From Rhyacophila brunnea (Eukaryota; Arthropoda; Insecta; Trichoptera; Rhyacophilidae), in contig JAGYXB010000617.1 in the NCBI GenBank assembly GCA_022495005.1, positions 248,001 to 312,000 of the forward strand: a stretch of 64,000 nucleotides of DNA, read 5' to 3'. The position numbers and the translations under genes were made by a program. The notes under the pieces were generated by a model. That model was not told the origin of the DNA. It saw only the letters and a program-made list of their open reading frames with translations, and ran no database searches. Within the stretch, counting starts at the first letter, position 1. Each line of letters begins with the position of its first letter. This document shows positions 12,082 through 22,792 of this stretch, piece after piece.

Positions 12082-12305
12082 GTCTGTACCCTCAAGCACC
12101 TACAACTTAATAAATGTAGGTATGTAGGTGTTTGCTATAAAATATTATTTTTGAAAGATTTTAATAGCTATGTTTTTATTGATAAGCACCTACTTCTTAT
12201 GTTTTAATGTTTAAGAACTACCGGTATAAATACCGGTATTCAATAATAAATACCGAAAAACCGGTATTGACATTTTCATTCGGTATTACAATCCCTAGTC
12301 TGTAC
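12082..12305 (+). repeat. 216-bp tandem duplication of the element's 3' end and flank
   Basis: The segment starting CACCTACAACTTAATAAATG at 11881 starts again at 12097, a period of 216 bp. The copy reproduces the last 200 bp of the hAT element, its terminus and the flanking GTCTGTACCCTC. Three GTCTGTAC copies therefore exist (11332, 12082, 12298). The duplication followed the insertion. Confidence 0.9.
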
Positions 12306-12877
12306 CCTCCAACGCAAAAATTGCAGAATTTCAAAAAAAAGCATTGCACCTAATTAATACAATTTTCCCCCACCACTAGAATAACGATAAGAAACTGCGA
12401 TTCGTTTGAATTTTGTGCAGGATTCACGTATGGTTTAAAGTTTAAGTCTATCTACGACGACAAGTAGTGGACAGCCTTATCCAGTAGACGTAAATAAAAC
12501 GACGTCTGGTCCCTCTATGGTTATATCGCAATGTATTCCATAAATGTAAGCATTTAATGCCTGACACACCGGTTGTTTAAATAATATTAATCCGTATGTT
12601 AGCTTTGCCTCAGCCATGTTTATTCGTTCCGCAGCGGATGAAGAAAACTTCTTTACCGACTTAATGTAAAATAAATACATATTTCGTTAGCGGTGAGTAT
12701 GACAGGATTTTCAATCGGCTAACTAACTGTTGATTTCATGCCTAATCTAATCAAATCTATATGATAAACTTTACTTATTTATGTATCACTGTTTTATTCA
12801 TTACACAAGGACACATTGATATAATTTGATAACTAATGAAACAACTTTTTTTAAGTCAATTTTATCAGATATCACAC
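12306..12877. other. unassigned sequence
   Basis: No recognised gene. A minus-strand frame at 12477-12680 has no known motif. Confidence 0.35.
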
Positions 12878-13045
12878 CAGTAGCGAAGGGTGGAGGTAGG
12901 CTGTTAAGATCCGCCATAAAAAAGTGCACATTAAACTTTGTTAGTCACACGTATTTGTTTTTATTCAACTCAGAATATAATTTACAGATGGTATTGGTTA
13001 AGTTTTAAAAATCAATGATACCCTGCCTAAGCCGAACCATAATAG
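12878..13045 (+). repeat. dispersed repeat, CAGT(A/C)GCGAAGGGTGG family, copy 2
   Basis: It shares CAGTAGCGAAGGGTGGAGGT and the TTACAGATGGTATTGGTTA block with 929-1055. A further related piece (TGTGCACAC...ATTATTTTCGTTGGATTAAG) follows at 13070-13125. Confidence 0.55.
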
Positions 13046-14381
13046 TTTTGGTATATGTTGGGTGATACGACAAAATTGTGCACACTTTTTCATTCATACT
13101 TAATTATTTTCGTTGGATTAAGAATACATAATATTCTTGGTACATTTTTTTAATGTATTAAAGAAGAAAGTTACGAAAGATTTTTTTTTTGTTTTTTGGA
13201 CTGCCTCTGCTGTCCGCTGACGCGCTTTATGTACCCGCATACTGAGTGTCACGAATTGAAATGTATGAGTCTACAGAAGAGTCGGGACTATCCCGCTCCC
13301 CATACGACGCTGCAAATTTCTCGAATGCCGCAAAGTTGGCCTCGGTTGCTTAATAATAAACATAACATAAAAAGGAGGACGCATGTTGAACTTTTATGAC
13401 AAATTATATTTCGTTCGGCTTCCGTCATTTGCACCCGCGACCCGCATTCCGCGCATCGCCTAGTCACGATCCATGTATGATTTCCATGTATGAAATATTC
13501 AAAGTTATCTATGATTTAAATGCATAATTTTAGATGTTTTAATAGACAGAATAATAGAGTATTTTTTGACAACATATTATCTATTATGACATGTTTTTCG
13601 CAGGGGTTCCGGCTTATACCTACATAGGAGGTGTCGATATTATTTCCAAAACGACAAAAAATGTTAATTTACCAACATATATAGGTAGGTATATAATATA
13701 ACTGGATCACTGTACGATAACACTGAATATATACAACCGGTTTTATCTGGTAATGATTATATTAAATGAATTAAGTAGTAATAATCAGTGTTTATTTCGA
13801 AAAAATAATTCAACGAAATTAAACTAAGTGACATTCTAGAGATGTGCATAATATGATAAAACATCGATATCGATTGGAAAGCGATTACTGATTATAGACG
13901 CGTTCCAATAAACGAATAAACAATCGACGTGGAAAATACCTAGAATGACTTCTTTAAGTAGGCACTTGTAGCAATTTTTTGAATGCTATTAACTATATTA
14001 TAAAGGAGCTCCTGCGTCAGAGTTTGTATGTAATTTTCTCAGTATTAACCGATGAGTGATATGTGAGCGATGAATGTATTGATATATATGATTTATTAAG
14101 AATGTAATGACGGAAAATAGCCAAGGGCTTCGGCATAGTTTTTTAGCATTATAATAAGAACTAGATTAAAATCATAATACGATTAAAAAAATTTAACAAA
14201 ACGTCATAAGGCCCTTAAGGATACGAAAGAAAAAATTGGGCTGTTTAAGGACGTAGAATCAGATCACGTAGGCGTAGGACAGTTGGTAATTTCATTCACT
14301 GAGCTGCTCGAAGTGGATAAAATGTCATTGGTTAAGGGTATGTGGTGGACAATCTCCCGACTTTTCGCAGTATGTAGGTAT
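13046..14381. other. unassigned intergenic sequence with one repeat scrap
   Basis: Positions 13381-13465 (GACAAATTATATTTCG, CATTTGCACCCGCGACCCGC, CGCATCGCCTAG) are a 3' fragment of the TTAA MITE seen whole at 16952-17325. The slightly GC-richer piece 13196-13340 shows no coding pattern on either strand. Confidence 0.4.
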
Positions 14382-14693
14382 CAGGGAACACAGAATTAGT
14401 GGAATCTGAAATATGGAAGTATGGAGTAACAGGCAACCGATCTCGAGTGTGGAAGAATAAACACGTGTCAAGAATACGTCATTCTCCGCTTGTTTTTCGT
14501 TCTGACAGCTCTGCTCTCAGTTTATGCACTGACGCTCATTAAATATTGGTGTATTTGAAGGTTGCAACAAACACTATTGCACGTCTATAACGTATATTTC
14601 ACTTAGGACAATCACACATTCAAAACCCTATTTCAAAATGAAGTGTATTGGGGTATAGCCTATCGGAATTATATTTATTAATCTGTTCTGTGG
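14382..14693 (+). repeat. dispersed ~310-bp repeat, copy 2
   Basis: Same block order as 5542-5851, including CCGATCTCGAGTGTGGAAGA, GACGCTCATT and TCTGTTCTGTGG. It is closest to the copy at 22467-22792. Confidence 0.75.
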
Positions 14694-14719
14694 TAGATAT
14701 ATTTATTTTCTCACTTTTC

Positions 14720-14808
14720 CCTAAGGCATAAAGCCCACCAAAAAAGCGTTCGATGCACTCACTACTGAGTAGGCCCCCTCCCACCCGCGCATTACCCTTC
14801 ACCTATGA
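14720..14808 (+). mobile_element. terminal fragment of the GCATAAAGCCCACC MITE
   Basis: It carries CTAAGGCATAAAGCCCACCA through CACCTATG, almost identical to the first ~85 bp of 15838-16362. Only this end is present. Confidence 0.75.
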
Positions 14809-15415
14809 ATTATAAAGTATAAAGTAAACTATAAAGTTTAAAAGTATCTAATAAAACTGTTCACATTCAAAGATATTTTTAGTACGTATTTAAAACATTT
14901 GTTTTAAAATCATTAAATCAGTATACTTTAATAATTTAGTTAAAGGCTATTCTACCAAAACAGTGCGCAGTTAACAGCTCTGTTTTGGCAGACAGAGCTG
15001 TAACATAACCTTTCTTAACCCCATAACGTGGACATCTCTATAAAATCACTTTGTATTCATAAAGATGTTGACGGTGTATTCCAGCTGGTGTTAGTACCTA
15101 CGGAGTTATAACGTTCTTCTATATTGAAAATTATGGGAAACGAATGCAATGTCAAGATAAGTCAATTAGTAACGATCGATTTGAAGGAAGCACTGCGGAG
15201 AGAATTTCACCCAATACAACGTATCCAGTGATTCACGCATTCGCCCCCATATTTATAATATTAATATAATACTAGCAGAGCCAGCTGGCGGTCGCCAGTC
15301 TGTCTTGCTAGGTCTTGCAGACAGCTTGGCGGATTTGGATAGTAATATAATTGTGAAGTATGCATAGACGGCGCCATAGTTTTCCATTCGGGATGAATTT
15401 TCATTCACCTCAGAC
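14809..15415. other. unassigned sequence with a strong hairpin
   Basis: ACAGCTCTGT (14974-14983) is followed after 8 bases by its exact complement ACAGAGCTGT (14992-15001). CCAAAACAG/CTGTTTTGG adds a second overlapping inverted pair. No gene recognised. Confidence 0.4.
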
Positions 15416-15658
15416 CAATGACATTATTAATGGATGACGCACTCAGTACAGTAGCTAGCAAGTAAATTCAAACGTAACATTCGCACGTGCATAGGTCGAC
15501 GTCACGCAATATCCATTATGCGATATCACGCATCGGGAATTTATAGCAATATCACCTTTATTGTAATGGCGTTAAAACAGATTATGCCATTCGGCAGACC
15601 CGACAAAAAAGCGAGTGTCATTTTTTTTCCAGATGCTTCGTCCATATTAATGTCATTG
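15416..15658 (+). mobile_element. hAT MITE, CAATGACATTA family, copy 1, perfect 8-bp duplication
   Basis: A 243-bp element with inverted ends CAATGACATTATTAATG and the complement of CAATGACATTAATATGG, flanked by CCTCAGAC at 15408-15415 and 15659-15666. A longer copy in the opposite orientation lies at 62322-62793 with its own perfect 8-bp duplication. It is non-coding. Shared internal motifs are GATATCACGCATCGGGAATT and GGCAGACCCGACAAAAA. Confidence 0.92.
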
Positions 15659-15837
15659 CCTCAGACAGTTTGACATTTCGCTGATTTGTCAGTTTTACGA
15701 TTTGCAAAACGTCGTGAAATCATGGAAAATTTCTGAAATGTGTTCAATTCAATCGGTAGTGCACATTTCGAAGTGAAGATGTAAAAATAACAATAAAATG
15801 TCGCTTAAATGAGCTGTTGGTGCGTTTTCCAAAATCT

Positions 15838-16362
15838 CTTAAGCATAAAGCCCACCAAAAAAGCGCTTGGTGCGCTCACTACTGAGTAGGCCCCCTCCCA
15901 CCCGCGCATTACCCTTCACCTATGTAATAAGGGGCGCAAGAAGCACAAAATAATTATTATTATCAGCGTCTATCATAACAAAGCAATAAAAATATTATAT
16001 TATTTTTCGGTGCTTGTAATTAATATTCACGATGACATCATTCTATCAGCGAAATATTGGACACACAGCAAACTAAACAACGGGTTCACTGTTACTAAAT
16101 AATGGCTTCTCGCCCGTATATCGACGACGCTTCGAGGAGGGTGATTTTGCTTGCCGTGTTCAATGAATGGACTACGTTGTATTTTCGTTAATTCGTATCG
16201 CTTAGAAGCCAAAAACGATGAATCATGGGGCACGCGGGCACAATGCGTCGTCAAATCCAGTGTGCGCTGGCGTATTTGATTACGTTGTATTTTCGATGAT
16301 TCACATAGAATATGCGCGAGCGCCCCCCCGCAAGTCCGCTTTAGTGGACTTTATGCCTTAGG
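15838..16362 (+). mobile_element. 525-bp TIR MITE (GCATAAAGCCCACC family), full copy
   Basis: The left end CTTAAGCATAAAGCCCACCA and the right end TAGTGGACTTTATGCCTTAG are inverted relative to each other. A second full copy lies reversed at 18547-19046 and a fragment at 14720-14808. The internal order is the same in both full copies, including two GTTGTATTTTCG(T/A) blocks. The target duplication is not clear. The 75-codon minus frame at 16027-16254 is not conserved as a frame and is not a gene. Confidence 0.88.
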
Positions 16363-16951
16363 ATAATAATATATAGGAGATTAAATCCATTATTCATGAA
16401 TAAAATTGAAAAAGCAAAGACCAATTAATTATGTTTTATTAGAAAACGTCCAGCAATATTTAAAAGATCACTGGAATCATTAAACGAAGTACATAATATA
16501 CGTACTGGGATCATTCTTTGTCAGTCGATGAGGTGGAGGAGATGAAAGGTAGTTTAGCTTGGATGTTTTGAGAAGTTTATTAGTCGTTACAAGAATGAAA
16601 TAATACCAGTAATAAAGATGACAACGTGAGATTATCCTCCTATTATATCCTCCGATTGGCGACTAGTGAGAATTTTCGTCGCACCTACTGTTGAAAATTA
16701 TTTTCCGTTTCACTGAAGTACGCTCTTAATAATTTTATAAATACGTTTATAAAAACGTTCTGCACGTTTTTATTACCATTTGATAATGTGTATTTGAACG
16801 AAAGCTGTTTGGTATTTTCTAACTTACTACGAGTACTATGTACTTACCTACTAGCTTAAAAATTGAATTCATTCATAAGGCGTTCATAGTTAATTTGTCA
16901 GTTTATGTCTGAAAGTCGAATCAATAATTAGTTTACGTTTATAGTAATTAA
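16363..16951. other. unassigned AT-rich sequence
   Basis: No gene or repeat boundary recognised. Confidence 0.4.
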
Positions 16952-17325
16952 GGTGATTCATCAGTGAAACGGCAAATAATTTTCAAGCATAGGCGCGATG
17001 AAATTTTGCACTCGCTCCCATTCGGAGAGAGAATGTAGAGCTGGAAACACGTCATTTTGCTTCGTGATGGCGACGGCCGTAATAATTCTTTAATCGTGTG
17101 AAGATGACTTAAAACGTTACTCATTTACTTAAAAAAGAAAACATGTCAATGAATATATTATTATTGTTACTGATAAAACAATAAACAGAACATTAAATGG
17201 ACACATGTTGGATTTATAAGACAAATTATATTTGGTTTGACATGCCTCATTTGCACCCGCGACCCGCAATTCGCGCATCGCCTAGCGACGATCTTTTTAG
17301 ACCGTGTCTCAACTGAGGTATGGCC
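16952..17325 (+). mobile_element. piggyBac-like TTAA MITE, copy 1
   Basis: Both sides are flanked by TTAA (16948-16951 and 17326-17329). The left end GGTGATTCATCAGTGAAACGG and the complement of the right end, GGCCATACCTCAGTTGAGAC, form weak inverted repeats. A second TTAA-flanked copy is at 35051-35378 and scraps lie at 13381-13465 and 35611-35645. TTAA targeting is typical of the piggyBac superfamily. It is non-coding. Confidence 0.8.
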
Positions 17326-17745
17326 TTAAGGTTAAGCAAATAATATCATGATTGTCAATGAATCACTGTAGTACAATAATTGCAGCTAATTGACAAATAT
17401 GAACATATTCCTGTGACGAATAGTAATTTTATCAGACTATATCCGGTGTAGGCCTATTCCAAATAGTTTCCAGCTAAGCGAACATTCATTCGGAAACAGG
17501 TGAGTCAAGAGCGGGCAAGGCGAGCAATTCAGCTTCCCACGAACTGACTCATCGTGGTTTCTGATTAGTGATTTCATATTGAATCACCGAGATCCGAATC
17601 TTTTGATTCAGGAAAATTGACTCGTGAGCGATTAAATAATAAATCAATACATTTTATAAAGCAAGAATTATAATGTGTGACCCTAGGACAATAAAATTAT
17701 ATAGAAATCCAAATCGCTAAAATGTTTGCAGAAAAGGATACTTAT
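17326..17745. other. unassigned sequence
   Basis: A region rich in GACTCA/TGAGTC motifs (17510-17630) but without a gene or bounded element. Confidence 0.35.
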
Positions 17746-18048
17746 GGCCGACTCAACACCGTCCTTCAAGAATCTCTCCAGTCGGTCACACTCAGCCTCC
17801 TTGCGTCGCTCTTGGTGTTATCCGCCAATTCCCTGCGTGTGCGGTCCAGGGGTTCCTTCATCAACTTTATGGAAACCTCTCTAGATTAATCGCATCTAAC
17901 AACGTGACCGGCCCTCAAGACATTGACTTAGGCTTAATTTTTTCGCAGAGCTCAACATTCGCACAGATACGCATCCTTTGGTTTTCTTTAACCGGTCCAA
18001 GTATTATTCGGAGAATTTTATTATCATAAAAACACATTTTGGCATACT
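17746..18048 (-). pseudogene. RTE-type LINE: 3' end of the reverse-transcriptase ORF, decayed
   Basis: The minus strand reads KILRIILGPVKENQRMRI, then after stops and frame changes LMKEPLDRTRRELADNTKSD and a VTDWRDS-like end. This is the order found in the C-terminal tail of endonuclease/reverse-transcriptase LINEs, in which K.LR.IFGP, P..RxxGRPxxRW and a final W...DRxxWR are usual. The GRP block seems deleted. At least one stop and two frameshifts are present. Sister tails lie at 25827, 41075, 42761, 59716 and 63070. Confidence 0.65.
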
Positions 18049-18368
18049 AACGACATGACAACATGTCTGAAATGCTGTAAAGTAATATGTTCTTAAAGAT
18101 AGATCCCATAACCTACATAATCGATCTATAATTCGAAAGAAATCAAAAATAGGTAGATCTCATTATAGTCGGAATATTTCAACACTGCATATCCATCCCT
18201 AAGCTTAAATTCACCGCTAATGTAAACGCACAAATATAATATTATGTTTGCGTGTCACATAATGATTTTTAGTTTACTATATCCAAACTAATCGCAGTTT
18301 CCCATCATTACATCGGTATTGGGTCAGTAATTTGAATTTAAATATATTAAATACAAATATTCAATCAC

Positions 18369-18530
18369 GCCCACGTTAGCCGAGTGGTTACGGCGTCGGC
18401 TTGTAATGTTTCAGGTTTCGGGTTCGATCCCCGAGTTTGGCAAAATTCACATATTGTTTTGCTATGTGTGTTTCGACCCAGTAGGTTGAACAAATGGCCA
18501 ACATCCATTTCTCGTAAAAACAAAAATCTG
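18369..18530 (+). mobile_element. tRNA-derived SINE, copy 1
   Basis: The head is tRNA-like, with an A box TAGCCGAGTGG (18377-18387) and a B box GGTTCGATCCC (18421-18431) at the usual distance for RNA polymerase III promoters. The body TTCACATATTGTTTTGCTAT, GTGTGTTTCGACCC, AGGTTGAAC and TCGTAAAAACAAAAATCTG is shared with the minus-strand copy at 51083-51253. The shared body rules out a plain tRNA gene. Confidence 0.85.
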
Positions 18531-18546
18531 TGGAGGCCTGGATGAT

Positions 18547-19046
18547 CTTAGGCGTAAAACTCACTTAACGCAGCAAGTGGGGCTCTCGCGCAAAATTTCA
18601 CAAGTGGCGCGTAAATCAACGAAAATACAACGTAATCAAATACGCCAGCACACACTGGATTTGACGACGCATTATGCCCGCCTGCCTCATGAGTCATCGT
18701 TTTTTGGTTTCTCGGCGATACGATTTAACGAAAATACAACGTAGTCCATTCATTGAAAACGGCGAGCAAAATCACGCTCCTCGAAGCGTCATCGATGCGA
18801 CGGGCGAGAAGCCATTATTTAAGAACAGCGAACTCTTTGTTTAGTTATTGCGTGTCCGATTTTAATTACAAGCCCCGAGAAATTTTATAATATTTTTATT
18901 GCTTTGTTATGAGACGCTGATAATAATAATTATTTTGTGCTGCTTGAGCCCCTTTTTACATAGGTGAAGGGTAATGCGCGGGTGTGAGGGGGCCTACTCA
19001 GTAGTGAGCGCACCGAGCGCTTTCTTGGTGGGCTTTATGCCTTATG
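18547..19046 (-). mobile_element. GCATAAAGCCCACC MITE, second full copy (reversed)
   Basis: The right boundary GGTGGGCTTTATGCCTTA is the complement of the left end of 15838-16362. The left boundary CTTAGGCGTAAAACTCACTT is more diverged. It is 500 bp long, non-coding and lies directly beside the SINE at 18369. Confidence 0.85.
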
Positions 19047-21398
19047 ATTAAATACAAGTTTTTTAGTAATGTTTTTTTTTGTATATGTCTCCCCGCTAAG
19101 CTGGAAATCAATCAAAATCTCCGTAAATCTTCAAAAAAATCTGGTCCGATCGGATCTTCACACGAATCTCAGTTATCGACTTCTAACACTTTTTAAAAAT
19201 AACAAAATAAATAAAATCCATCACGAGACTATACAATTTACACAAACTTGGTTGCCGCCTTGAAATGATCATCTACGCCCTACGGCGTAGATTCTACGTA
19301 CATCAAATTAGATGTCAGTGACATATAGTAAAATATTGTATTGCCAACATGGCAAGTTATAATATAACCTTATAATACACATAACTAGATCATTTTGAAA
19401 TACAACGCTAGATTTCTTTGCGACTACCGGTTAAACAATTAACCTTTGAGTGTGTATCATATTATGAGTATACTATTTACGCATGTTGTTTTAAAAAGGC
19501 GACTACACACTCAATAATATTGCTTCCGATACAATCAGATAAGCAGAAACAACTTTTTTGCACACGGTGTTCAATATTGATTCAGCACGTTGCATTTCTC
19601 ACGATATTGCCAATTGTGTGCGATATTTTTTATTTCATCTGTTTCTTTCTTTCTCTCCCTAAGCATCTTGAAACTGGTTGCTCTTGTAAACAGAGAACTG
19701 GCCAAGTTAGTACTTACCTCATATATAATAATATATGACTTGCAACCAATCGGAAACTAATTCAACAAAAATGCTGTAGAACGATTCGTGCAGTATGTAA
19801 TATTGTGCAGGGTTCGCACAACAAAGGGAAATAACACTATGCATATAATATTACAGACGTTTATCCCATATTTATATTATTGGTAAATAAAATACTTTTT
19901 GTATTATGCACTTTGTAGTGTTACAGATAGATAACGATTGTAGTTGCATGGGTAGGCCTGAAAACTAGAGGAGAAATATCATGAAAGCCAAATCTGGGAT
20001 GTAGCGCCGGGGGGAAAAAGCACCCTTTCACGGAAATAAAATGCGGAAAAATATTATACTAGGAATAAAACATAGTATTGGCATTTAATATTGACCCAGG
20101 AGCCCCTAAATTTCGAAATTTCTGAGAAACAATCAATTATCTATAACAATTACCGTCTAATTTGTTGATCAATTTTAGATTTTCAGGTGTTTTTTATCGT
20201 CCTGCATACTGATGTGTCATTTTGCAATAAGAAGTTCATAAAATACCAATTTGGCGACAAAATATATAGGTATTTTCTACAATTACTATTTTATGTGATT
20301 GGTTTTCAGTGAAGACACGATTTTATGGAGCTAAATGCTAATTCGAGGTTAAACCTGGTATTTTACAATAAAATTGGAAGCACAACAGGTTTAAGTAAAA
20401 AAACTTACCTACCTACTACAATTAAGATAAAATATATGACATATGGGGATATTGGGAAAATTTTCGGTAATAATGAAAAAAACGTAAACATTTACAATAA
20501 TTAACTAAGTACCATATAAATTGGTTAGGTATCAAAGAACGAGTTGGGTACACGACATAAAATTAGGTATGTATGTAATAGAAATAGTTTAATTAAATGG
20601 TGTACTATAATTATAGTCCTAATAATAAGTATGAATTACATCCCATCTAGGGGGAGGGACAACCCTGTTTCGCCGATAAATCGGTCTCGCGGTAATACGA
20701 CAGCCGGCAATTAAGTTGTAGGAAGCAATCTTGACGCATTTGGTCGTAATAATCGAGTATTAAATGTCATCTGAGTTGCTTTTATTTCTGCACTCCACAG
20801 CTGGCAATACGACAATCCGCAGTAGGCCACTTGAACAAGTATTGACCGTGGGAACAGCACTATAATATATTAATTTGATTCTGCCATCAGATGTATGAAA
20901 CATTTACCGCCATTAGCAACTCAATATGGACTTCCGGAGTTTTCTCAATACCATGCTTGACTTATTGATAGGAGTATTACTTAATATGTATTCCTACTAT
21001 TGTTTAATCTAATGTAACAAGTTAAGAACTTTGAGAGAGGCCAAATAGAATACATTATTCTAATTAAGTTAAAGAATGACAATGGGAGAGTGTTATTAGA
21101 TCACCCAGTTTTGACAAAACATAGCAGATCACAGTCTACTTGGAGAAGATTAGAAGAATTTTCCTCTTACAAACCGAAAACATAATATAAGAAGTGCAAT
21201 GGCATTTTTTTTAAACTTGAAAGTGTAAGACTGTACTGAAAGTATGCTCGTCTCATAATTATCATTTTTTCACACTATAATTTGACCAGACCTGATTAGG
21301 TACCGGATTGATATGCCAGTACATGTTTTGTTAGGGTGTATGAAGGTATGCACAGAAATCCGTTTCGAAAGACGCAGAATCCAAAAAAAAAATTATTG
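19047..21398. other. long unassigned stretch
   Basis: No gene recognised. Contents: a 9-bp-stem hairpin ATCTACGCC-CTAC-GGCGTAGAT near 19271-19292; a scrap of an RTE 3' end at 19993-20023 (GCCAAATCTGGGATGTAGCG, compare 59985-60012); and a moderately GC-rich block at 20690-20860 with no coding pattern, which could be conserved non-coding DNA but cannot be judged alone. Confidence 0.4.
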
Positions 21399-22105
21399 TG
21401 CATATAAATGCATATTTGAGACGTTTGAGCATATTTGGAACATTAGTGCATATTTCATAAATAAATGCATAAGGGCTTTTGGAATAAATTAATTTTATCG
21501 AAACTCTAATCGAAATATAAATAAATTAGGTACGTAGATAGTTTAGATGCACTTGCATTTTTAATTGCATTCTCGAGAATTACATTCATTTATCAGAAAA
21601 AGAGAAGTCAACTCGGGCACCTTTATTTAAATTTTGCAAAATCACCTCTGTGGACGTTGAGAGATCATTTTCCGCATATAAACAAAATACTTACAGATAT
21701 GCGGAAAAACATAATGCCAGAGCACAATAATGAAAAAAAATATTGTAACTTATTTTTTTCGGACAAAAAATAGCAAATACATAGTATTTAGGAATAGTTA
21801 AGCGTGTCGTTTTTGTTTTTTAAAGTTGTGTTTAGTTTACATTGCATTTCTTATTACTTGTAAACAAACTACATATTTTGAAAATTGTAATTTATTAGCT
21901 TTATATTGATTTATTTGTGTTTTTTTGTTATTGTAATATATTGATTAAGATTATAAATTTTTTATTCGATTTTTATCATTAATATTGGGTGAAGAGGGTA
22001 ATTACAATATTTTTTCATAGAAAAATGACAATTTTTAAGTGCATATTTCTTTGGTTTTAGTGCATATTTTAATGATTTAAAGTGCATATGTGCATGCATA
22101 TAATC
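21399..22105 (+). mobile_element. hAT-related element with GTGCATAT-rich ends
   Basis: Both ends are built from repeated GTGCATAT/ATGCATATTT motifs (21399-21475 and 22040-22105). Between them lies a short transposase remnant (21616-21773). The outer limits are approximate because no duplication was found. Confidence 0.6.
21616..21773 (+). pseudogene. hAT transposase C-terminal remnant
   Basis: The translation runs APLFKFCKITSVDVERSFSA YKQ and then, one base out of frame, ILTDMRKNIMPEHNNEKKYC to a stop. S.DVERSFSxYKxIL(T/S)D.R is the conserved stretch of the dimerisation region in hAT transposases and related domesticated proteins. The N-terminal part of the gene is missing and there is one clear frameshift, so it is inactive. 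Confidence 0.7.
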
Positions 22106-22466
22106 ATGTTTTTTGTTGCATATAGACATTATATTTACCTGGCTGCGGTTTAGAATCACTGCCACATACGTAATAGGCAGGTATCGAGTATGGCACCTTT
22201 GTTTCCGTAGCAGACAAAGGATTTTTTTACACAATATTACACACAAATAATCCATTTCGAAGTCATGCAAAGAAACATGAAACAAAGAGTGTTATTGCGA
22301 ATGCAGCTAAATCATGCGCGAGCAGGGTCCGATTCTTGTATGTAGTCGATATGGCATGGGATATTGCAAGTAACTATTTTTCATGCTATATCTCGGACCG
22401 AGAGATAAAGTGGGTAATTCGAAAAAAATCTTTTGTTTCTGTACCTACCTACATAATTGTATTCGT
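22106..22466. other. unassigned sequence
   Basis: Nothing recognised beyond the flanks of the neighbouring repeats. Confidence 0.35.
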
Positions 22467-22792
22467 CAGGGAACTCAAAAATAATGGGAACTGAAATACT
22501 TAACGGGTGTGGAGTAACAAGCAACCGATCTCGAGTGTAGAAGAATATGTGATAGACAAACACGTGTCAAAAATACGTCATTCTAAGCTTGTCCTTCGTT
22601 CTGACAACTGCTCTCGGTTAACGCACTGACGCTCATTCAATATTCGTGTATTTGAAGGTTGAAACACACTGTTGCACGTATATAATGTGTGGTTCATTTT
22701 CGAAGGACACTAACACATTCCAAACCCTGCGTCAAAATGTAGTGTGTTGGGGATAGTCTATCGGAATTATATGTATTAATCTGTTCTGTGGT
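22467..22792 (+). repeat. dispersed ~310-bp repeat, copy 3
   Basis: Begins CAGGGAACTCAAAAATAATG and ends CTGTTCTGTGG. Block order is identical to 14382-14693. Confidence 0.75.

Noticed and set aside
16027..16254. 75-codon minus-strand frame as a gene
   Set aside because: It lies wholly inside a MITE and is not kept open in the second full copy at 18547-19046.
18369..18445. Possible functional tRNA gene
   Set aside because: A and B boxes are present, but the sequence continues into a body shared with 51083-51253, so it is a SINE head.
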